From SZUA-309 sp050185825 (GTDB lineage Bacteria; Pseudomonadota; Gammaproteobacteria; Pseudomonadales; Azotimanducaceae): DNA of 64,000 nt. This document shows, one piece after another, positions 59,486-64,000 of this stretch (within the stretch, counting starts at the first letter, position 1; each line of letters begins with the position of its first letter). The notes beneath the pieces are model-generated. The model made no database searches, was not told the DNA's origin, and saw nothing but the letters and a program-made list of their open reading frames with translations. The position numbers and the translations under genes were made by a program. Location of the stretch: contig JBFWZA010000014.1 in NCBI GenBank assembly GCA_050185825.1, forward strand, positions 1 through 64,000, read 5' to 3'.

Positions 59486-60649
59486 TCAGCCGTCGTTGAT
59501 GGTGCTGGCGACCCGCGTCACCAGCTCGTCCGCCTCCGCGTCCGTGAGGGTCAGCGGCGGCAGCAGACGCACCACGTTGTCCCGGGTCACGTTGATGAGC
59601 ACACCCTTCTCCAGGCCCTTCTGGACGAGCTCTCCGCAGGGCGCGGCGAGCTCCACGCCGAGCATCAGTCCCCGGCCGCGTATGTCGGTGACCGCGTTGT
59701 TGCCGGTCAGCGCCTTGGCCAGACCGCTCTTGATGCGCTCGCCGAGCTCGACGGCGCGCGCCATGAGGCTGTCCGCTTCCAGGGTGTCGAGCACCGCGTG
59801 GGCGGCGGCGCAGGCGAGCAGATTGCCGCCGAACGTGGAACCGTGATTGCCGGGCTTCAGAACCTCGGCGGCCTTGCCGCGGGCAAGACAGGCGCCGATG
59901 GGCATGCCGTTGCCGAGTCCCTTGGCGGTGGTGACCACATCCGGGACGACGCCGAGCTGCTGATAGGCGAACAGCGTGCCGAGCCGACCGTTGCCCGTCT
60001 GCACCTCGTCGAGCATGAGCAGCCAGTCGCGCTCGTCGCAGATCCGCCGCAGCTCGGCCAGGTAGCCGTCATCCGGAATGACGATGCCGCCCTCGCCAAG
60101 AATGGGTTCCACCAGAATGGCGGTCACGTCGGGATTGTTCTGGGCGATCAGCGCCACGGCCTCCGCGTCGCCGAACGGGGCACGCACGAAGCCCTTCAGC
60201 AGCGGTTCGAAGCCTGCCTGCACCTTGCGGTTGCCGGTGGCGGTGAGGGTGCCCATGGTGCGGCCATGGAAGCTGCCCTCCATCACCACGGTGGTGGGCA
60301 CGTCGATGCCGCGACCGTGACCGTACAGACGCGCGATCTTGATGGCCGCCTCGTTGGCCTCGGCGCCGGAGTTGCCGAAGAAGACCTTGTCCATCCCGGA
60401 GCGGGCACAGAGCTTCTCCGCCAGGGACTCCTGCAGCGGCACCTGGTAGAGATTGGAGGTGTGCAGCAGGGTGCTCGACTGTTCGGACAGCGCCCGGGCA
60501 ACGGCGGGGTGCGCATGGCCGAGACCGCAGACGGCGATCCCGGAGAGTGCGTCCAGATAACGCCGGCCGGCCGTATCTTCGAGGTAGGCACCCTCGCCGC
60601 GGACGAATGCCACGGGCAGGCGCTTGTAGGTATCCATCAGATTGCTCAT
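59486..60649 (-). CDS. argD: Acetylornithine aminotransferase ArgD (class III)
   Basis: ArgD transfers an amino group between acetylornithine and 2-oxoglutarate in arginine synthesis using PLP. The 387-residue protein has GNSGAEANEAAIKIAR, SFHGRTMG, the LDEVQTGNGR segment with the PLP-interacting Asp, and the Schiff-base Lys in VTTAKGLGNGMPIGA. ATG 60649 (MSNLMDTYKRLPV) has GGAG 7 bases upstream and matches the family N terminus; the frame remains open to 60784. The position directly before argF supports acetylornithine as substrate. Confidence 0.93.
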   Translation of the reverse strand: MSNLMDTYKRLPVAFVRGEGAYLEDTAGRRYLDALSGIAVCGLGHAHPAVARALSEQSSTLLHTSNLYQVPLQESLAEKLCARSGMDKVFFGNSGAEANEAAIKIARLYGHGRGIDVPTTVVMEGSFHGRTMGTLTATGNRKVQAGFEPLLKGFVRAPFGDAEAVALIAQNNPDVTAILVEPILGEGGIVIPDDGYLAELRRICDERDWLLMLDEVQTGNGRLGTLFAYQQLGVVPDVVTTAKGLGNGMPIGACLARGKAAEVLKPGNHGSTFGGNLLACAAAHAVLDTLEADSLMARAVELGERIKSGLAKALTGNNAVTDIRGRGLMLGVELAAPCGELVQKGLEKGVLINVTRDNVVRLLPPLTLTDAEADELVTRVASTINDG

Positions 60650-60677
60650 CGCACGGCTCCGATCCGAAAACCCCGCA

Positions 60678-60741
60678 CCCCAAAAACAACAACAGGCAGC
60701 GTTGTTCCTCCGGGTTCTGTAGAGGACGGCGGCGCTGCCTG
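60678..60741 (-). terminator. Stem-loop with T-rich tail before argD
   Basis: On the minus strand CAGGCAGCG (60741-60733) pairs perfectly with CGCTGCCTG (60701-60693) around a 31-base loop that contains an inner TCCTC/GAGGA pair. TTGTTGTTTTTGGGG follows. It lies 67 bases after the stop of the PatB-like gene and about 30 bases before the argD ribosome-binding site. It can be the terminator of the upstream gene or an attenuator of argDF. Confidence 0.5.
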
Positions 60742-60808
60742 CGGAAAAACCGCGAATGCTACTTGACCCCTCCAGGGAGATCAACGTCGCTGCGGCGGCA
60801 ATCGGCGG

Positions 60809-61957
60809 TCAGGCCAGGGCGTCGAGGCCGGCCGCCAGCCGCGTGAGTCCCTGCTCCAGCATGCTCCGTGGGCAGGCGAAGTTGAAGCGCACGAATCCCG
60901 GACCGCCGAACGCGCCGCCGTCGGAGAGGCCCAGCCCGAACTGCTCGAACCAGGCACCGGCGTGCGACGCCACGGCCGTGTCGGTGAGGTCGATCCAGCC
61001 CAGATACGTCGCCTCCACCGGCGTCATGCGCGCTCCCGCAACCTCCGCCAGCCTGGCGTGGTTGCCCCGCAGGTAGTCGAGCAGCTCCGGCAGGTAGCTG
61101 CCCTGGTCCGCGAACGCGGCGGTGGAGGCGGCATAACCCAGCGGGCCGATGTCCGGCACCAGACCGGCGCGGGCCTTGTTGAACGCCCGGCGCAGCTCGC
61201 GGTTCGGAATCACCGCCACCGCGCAGGGCAGCCCGGGGATGTTGTAGGTCTTGGTGGCGGCGAACAGGGACACCGTCCGCTCGGCGATCTCGGGATAGAG
61301 GCTCGCCACGGGAATGTGCCGGGCGTCCGGGTCGATGAGGATGGCGGAGTGAATCTCGTCGGCACAGAGGATGAGGTCGTTCTTCAGGCAGAAGTCCGCC
61401 AGCATGATCAGCTCCGCCCGGTCGTAGGCTCGACCGGTGGGATTCTGCGGGTTGGCCAGCAGCAGCAGACGCGCACGGCCGTCCGTCCAGCCGTCCACCG
61501 CATCCTGCATCGCGTCGAAGTCCATCACCCAGCGGCCACGCTGCTTCACCAGCGGTACCGTCAGCGACGCCTGGCCCGCGTTCGCCGGTACCGACAGGAA
61601 CGGGTAGTAGACGGGGACCGGGATGACGATCGCGCCGCCGGGTTCTGCCACCGCCCTGGCCGTCAGGTTGACCCCAGGCACCACCCCGGGAATCCACACC
61701 AGCCACTCTTCCGGAACCGTCCAGCCGTAGTGCCTGGACAGCCAGCCGAGGAAGGCCTCCACCAGCGCCGGCGGCGTGCGCGTATAGCCGATCACCTCGT
61801 GCGCGAGCCGTCGTGCCACCGCCTCGCGGATGAAGGCGGGCGTGGCGAACTCCATGTCCGCCACCCAGAACGGCAGGATGTCCTGGCCGGCGTACTTTTC
61901 CCATTTGGCGCTGCTCGTCTGGCTCCGGTCGATGATCCGGTCGAAGTCGAATTCCAC
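60809..61957 (-). CDS. PatB/MalY-family PLP-dependent C-S lyase or aminotransferase
   Basis: This 382-residue fold-type I PLP protein has PFWVADMEFATPAFI, VPGVVPGV, LLLLANPQNPTGR, the CADEIHSAI Asp and the Schiff-base Lys in FAATKTYNIPGL. These are hallmarks of the MalY/PatB group, which cleave cystathionine or cysteine conjugates. GTG 61957 (VEFDFDRIIDR) has GGGAG 7 bases upstream and matches the family start; the frame extends to 61999. It is divergent from grxD. Confidence 0.9.
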   Translation of the reverse strand: MEFDFDRIIDRSQTSSAKWEKYAGQDILPFWVADMEFATPAFIREAVARRLAHEVIGYTRTPPALVEAFLGWLSRHYGWTVPEEWLVWIPGVVPGVNLTARAVAEPGGAIVIPVPVYYPFLSVPANAGQASLTVPLVKQRGRWVMDFDAMQDAVDGWTDGRARLLLLANPQNPTGRAYDRAELIMLADFCLKNDLILCADEIHSAILIDPDARHIPVASLYPEIAERTVSLFAATKTYNIPGLPCAVAVIPNRELRRAFNKARAGLVPDIGPLGYAASTAAFADQGSYLPELLDYLRGNHARLAEVAGARMTPVEATYLGWIDLTDTAVASHAGAWFEQFGLGLSDGGAFGGPGFVRFNFACPRSMLEQGLTRLAAGLDALA

Positions 61958-62066
61958 GTATGAACTCCCGAAGGGCGTCACGGTCGAAGCGCAGGACACC
62001 GTTGGCTGCTGGGAAAGCGCCGGGCGGCGGGCTACACTCTCTGGCCGGTGAAGTAGGAGATCTTAC

Positions 62067-62408
62067 ATGAGCGAAGGCACGAACGAGGAAGTCATCGCGA
62101 CCATCAAGGAGCAGATCGAGAGCAATCCGATCCTGCTGTACATGAAGGGATCTCCCGCGGCGCCTCAGTGCGGCTTCTCGGCGCAGACGGTGCAGTGTCT
62201 CATCGCCATCGGTGAGCGCTTCGCCTACGTGGACATCCTGAGCAACCCGGAGATCCGGGCCACGCTGCCGTCCTATGCCAACTGGCCGACCTTTCCTCAG
62301 CTCTACGTGAACGGCGAGCTCATCGGCGGCTGCGACATCGTCACCGAGATGTTCCAGTCCGGTGAGCTCGAGCCGCTGATCAAGGGCGCGTCCACGGCTG
62401 CCGGCTGA
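62067..62408 (+). CDS. grxD: Monothiol glutaredoxin GrxD (Grx4 family)
   Basis: GrxD carries or delivers [2Fe-2S] clusters. The 113-residue protein has the monothiol motif PQCGFS, WPTFPQLYVNGELIGGCDIV and an N-terminal IKEQIESNPILLYMKG, with the expected length (115 in E. coli). The site AGGAG precedes ATG 62067. Its stop codon abuts the stop of rnt on the other strand, and the two together form TGATCA. Confidence 0.96.
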   Translation: MSEGTNEEVIATIKEQIESNPILLYMKGSPAAPQCGFSAQTVQCLIAIGERFAYVDILSNPEIRATLPSYANWPTFPQLYVNGELIGGCDIVTEMFQSGELEPLIKGASTAAG

Positions 62409-63095
62409 TCACGTCCGGGGCCACGCGCTGGCCCAGCGGTTGACGATCTCGCAGAACAGCGCCGCCGCCTTCTCCGCATCGTACAGCGCCCGGTGGGCCT
62501 GGCTCGCCTCGAAGGCGATGCCTGCGCGCTGACAGCATTCGGACAGCACCGTGTGGCCGAACGCCACCGCAGCGAGGGACGCGGTGTCGATGAAGCTGAA
62601 CGGGTGAAAAGGGCTCCGGTTGAGGTTGTTGCGGGCGAAGGCCCGCTGCATGAACTGCTGATCGAAGGCCGCGTTATGGGCGACGAGAATGGCGCGCTGG
62701 CAACCGTGCCTGCGCATGGCCTTGCGTACCCGCCTGAACATTTCCCGGAAAGCGGCGGCTTCGTCGATCGCGCCCCGATCCGGATCGTCCGGATCGATGC
62801 CCGTGACCTTGAGCGCGGCCGGGTCCATCCGGCTCCCCGGATAGGGCGACACCGCCTGCTCCCAGCGGTCTTTCAGCACCAGCTCGCCCTGATCGAACGC
62901 CACCTCCACCATGGCCATCTCCAGGATGGCGTGGGTGTCGGCGTCGAACCCGCCGGTTTCCAGATCCACCACGATCGGCAGGTAGCCGCGGAACCGGCTG
63001 CTCATCTCGGACCCGGGAAACCAGTCGTTGTTTGCCGCGGATTCGGGTCGTTCCCGAGGGTCGGAGGACGGCTGGTTGCGAACGGGCGGGAACAT
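62409..63095 (-). CDS. rnt: Ribonuclease T
   Basis: RNase T trims the 3' ends of tRNA and other stable RNAs. The 228-residue DEDD exonuclease has the Exo I motif VVDLETGGF, VTGIDPDDPDRGA, LVAHNAAFDQQFM (Exo II), NPFHPF-like SPFHPFSFIDTA and the Exo III segment AHRALYDAEKAA. The start is uncertain: ATG 63095 adds a 30-residue unstructured N terminus like that of Pseudomonas, while ATG 63005 (MSSRFRGYLP) also fits. An inverted repeat precedes the longer start. Confidence 0.93.
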   Translation of the reverse strand: MFPPVRNQPSSDPRERPESAANNDWFPGSEMSSRFRGYLPIVVDLETGGFDADTHAILEMAMVEVAFDQGELVLKDRWEQAVSPYPGSRMDPAALKVTGIDPDDPDRGAIDEAAAFREMFRRVRKAMRRHGCQRAILVAHNAAFDQQFMQRAFARNNLNRSPFHPFSFIDTASLAAVAFGHTVLSECCQRAGIAFEASQAHRALYDAEKAAALFCEIVNRWASAWPRT

Positions 63096-63101
63096 GGGCG
63101 G

Positions 63102-63153
63102 GGAAGATAGCACAGAGCCGGAAGTGGGCCGCGCAATATCATCCCTATCTTCC
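63102..63153. repeat. 9-bp inverted repeat in the rnt upstream region
   Basis: GGAAGATAG (63102-63110) and CTATCTTCC (63145-63153) are perfect reverse complements 34 bases apart, between rnt and the divergent zinc-ribbon gene. It could be a paired regulatory site or an RNA stem in the leader. Confidence 0.4.
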
Positions 63154-63294
63154 GTCGACATCGGTGATGCGAACCGGTTCACATTTCGACGTCGCCGGCG
63201 TGCGTATCATCACCCGAACACGGCGGATTCCATCCGTCGAAGCGCGCAGACGACGGTTTGTGCGGCGCGCGGTCGAATGCTTACGGAGTGAGCG

Positions 63295-63870
63295 ATGAAC
63301 CACTATCAGGTGCTTTTCAGCGGGGAGCTCGCCGAGGGTGCCCGGGAAGCCACGGTACGGAACAATCTGGCCAGGGAGCTCGGCATCGATGAGCGCAAGG
63401 CCGGCATGCTGTTCAGCGGCCGCACGGTCGTGATCCGCTCGCAGCTCTCCCAGGAGGAGGCGCTCGCCATCCAGGCCCGGTTTGCCGATCTCGGCGCGCT
63501 GGCGCGTATCAAGGACCTGACCCCGAAAACGGAGAAGAAGCTCGACTGGCGCATCGATCGCGAGGAACGTGCCGGCGAGCACACGCTGCGCGACATCACC
63601 GCCGCCCACGTGGAGTGTCCGCGTTGCGGGCACCTGCAGCTCGAGGCCAGCCACTGCGCCCGCTGCGGGATCGACATTGCCGCCGCGATCAATGCCAAGC
63701 GCAAACAGGATCTGATCATCGAGAAGCGGATCCGCGAGCTTCGCAACCACAAGAAGGCGCCGGTCAGCGCGCCGAACGTCACCCGATTTCAGACCCGGGA
63801 AGATCTCAGGCCCGAGCAGCCGCCGACCAAGCCGGGTAAGATCAAGTCCTGGTTCAAGAAGACGTCCTGA
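63295..63870 (+). CDS. Zinc-ribbon protein of unknown function
   Basis: This 191-residue cytoplasmic protein has an N-terminal domain with a VLFSGELAEG...FSGRTVVIRSQLSQEEA pattern, possibly a small alpha/beta fold with repeated helices. A zinc ribbon follows (CPRCGHLQLEASHCARCGID, residues about 106-125), then a basic C terminus with KKSWFKK-like character. A good site precedes ATG 63295. murI starts 9 bases after its stop, so they are likely co-transcribed. I do not recognise the family. Confidence 0.75.
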   Translation: MNHYQVLFSGELAEGAREATVRNNLARELGIDERKAGMLFSGRTVVIRSQLSQEEALAIQARFADLGALARIKDLTPKTEKKLDWRIDREERAGEHTLRDITAAHVECPRCGHLQLEASHCARCGIDIAAAINAKRKQDLIIEKRIRELRNHKKAPVSAPNVTRFQTREDLRPEQPPTKPGKIKSWFKKTS

Positions 63871-63879
63871 TCTGATCCC

Positions 63880-64000
63880 ATGACCGAGCACACCGCGCCC
63901 ATCGGGGTCTTCGACTCCGGCATGGGTGGTCTCACCGTGCTGCGCGCGCTGCAAGCGGCGATGCCCGGCGAATCTTTCATCTATCTCGGCGACACCGCCC
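63880..64000 (+). CDS. murI: Glutamate racemase MurI (5' part only)
   Basis: The first 40 residues show the racemase N terminus: PIGVFDSGMGGLTVLRAL with the catalytic Asp/Ser region, then FIYLGDTA. MurI makes D-glutamate for peptidoglycan. The rest of the gene lies beyond the window. It starts 9 bases after the zinc-ribbon gene. Confidence 0.93.
   Translation, partial: MTEHTAPIGVFDSGMGGLTVLRALQAAMPGESFIYLGDTA

Overview
The window is a contiguous piece of a high-GC gammaproteobacterial chromosome. ZipA is a gammaproteobacterial division protein. Smc is present instead of MukB, and smc-zipA-ligA lie side by side as in Pseudomonas-like lineages. The class I ribonucleotide reductase has the Pseudomonas-type NrdA with two ATP-cones, cytochrome c maturation is the full System I, and RNase T sits beside the monothiol glutaredoxin. 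Acyl-CoA dehydrogenase and crotonase genes, a TonB receptor and elaborate c-di-GMP and two-component proteins suggest an aerobic, heterotrophic, probably aquatic bacterium. I cannot name the genus. I see no transposase, integrase, phage gene, CRISPR array, tRNA or rRNA; the content is chromosomal core with a few accessory signalling genes.

Layout. 1-203 is a non-coding, multiply folded inverted-repeat element. 204-7378 (minus) holds an OmpR-type regulator followed by a 2114-residue hybrid kinase that fuses a Ser/Thr kinase, an AAA/STAND-like ATPase, GAF, PAS, histidine kinase, receiver and HPt. 7555-10401 holds a YheU-type protein, a secreted DUF11-like protein and a TonB-dependent receptor. 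10379-18712 holds ppnN followed by the tightly overlapping ccmABCDEFGHI operon. 18879-29282 holds a GntR/FCD regulator, smc, zipA, ligA, an SLT lipoprotein and dinG. 29287-33843 holds an M16 lipoprotein protease and an HvfX-like DoxX protein (minus), with a glycerate-kinase-like P-loop kinase diverging from it. 33942-36902 holds a glycine-zipper envelope protein, a PepSY-like periplasmic protein and a PhoP/PhoQ-like two-component pair.

36921-40938 (minus) holds a large DUF349 protein, a double CDGSH Fe-S protein and a crotonase. 41024-43747 holds a shrunken acyl-CoA-dehydrogenase-like protein, a full acyl-CoA dehydrogenase and an alpha/beta hydrolase. 43789-50752 (minus) holds nrdA-nrdB, a strong terminator and a penicillin-acylase-family gene that starts inside that terminator. 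50753-51465 is the longest gene-free stretch; it has a DnaA box, one very good and some weaker NrdR-box candidates, and a palindrome. 51466-58262 holds glpK, a diguanylate cyclase and a PilZ/DUF1631/GGDEF/EAL protein. 58270-61957 (minus) holds a small unknown protein, argF, argD and a PatB/MalY-type lyase. 62067-64000 holds grxD, rnt (minus), a zinc-ribbon protein and the start of murI.

Three functional groups stand out: haem delivery to cytochromes c (ccm), DNA precursor supply and chromosome maintenance (nrdAB, smc, ligA, dinG, zipA), and layered signalling (hybrid kinase, PhoPQ-like pair, two c-di-GMP enzymes). I did not find a convincing wholly new system. The most unusual items are the giant Ser/Thr-to-His hybrid kinase, an acyl-CoA dehydrogenase homologue that appears to lack its FAD-binding middle domain, an HvfX-like gene without hvfABC, a gene whose start codon and ribosome-binding site are built into the preceding operon's terminator, and the nrdA-glpK intergenic region.
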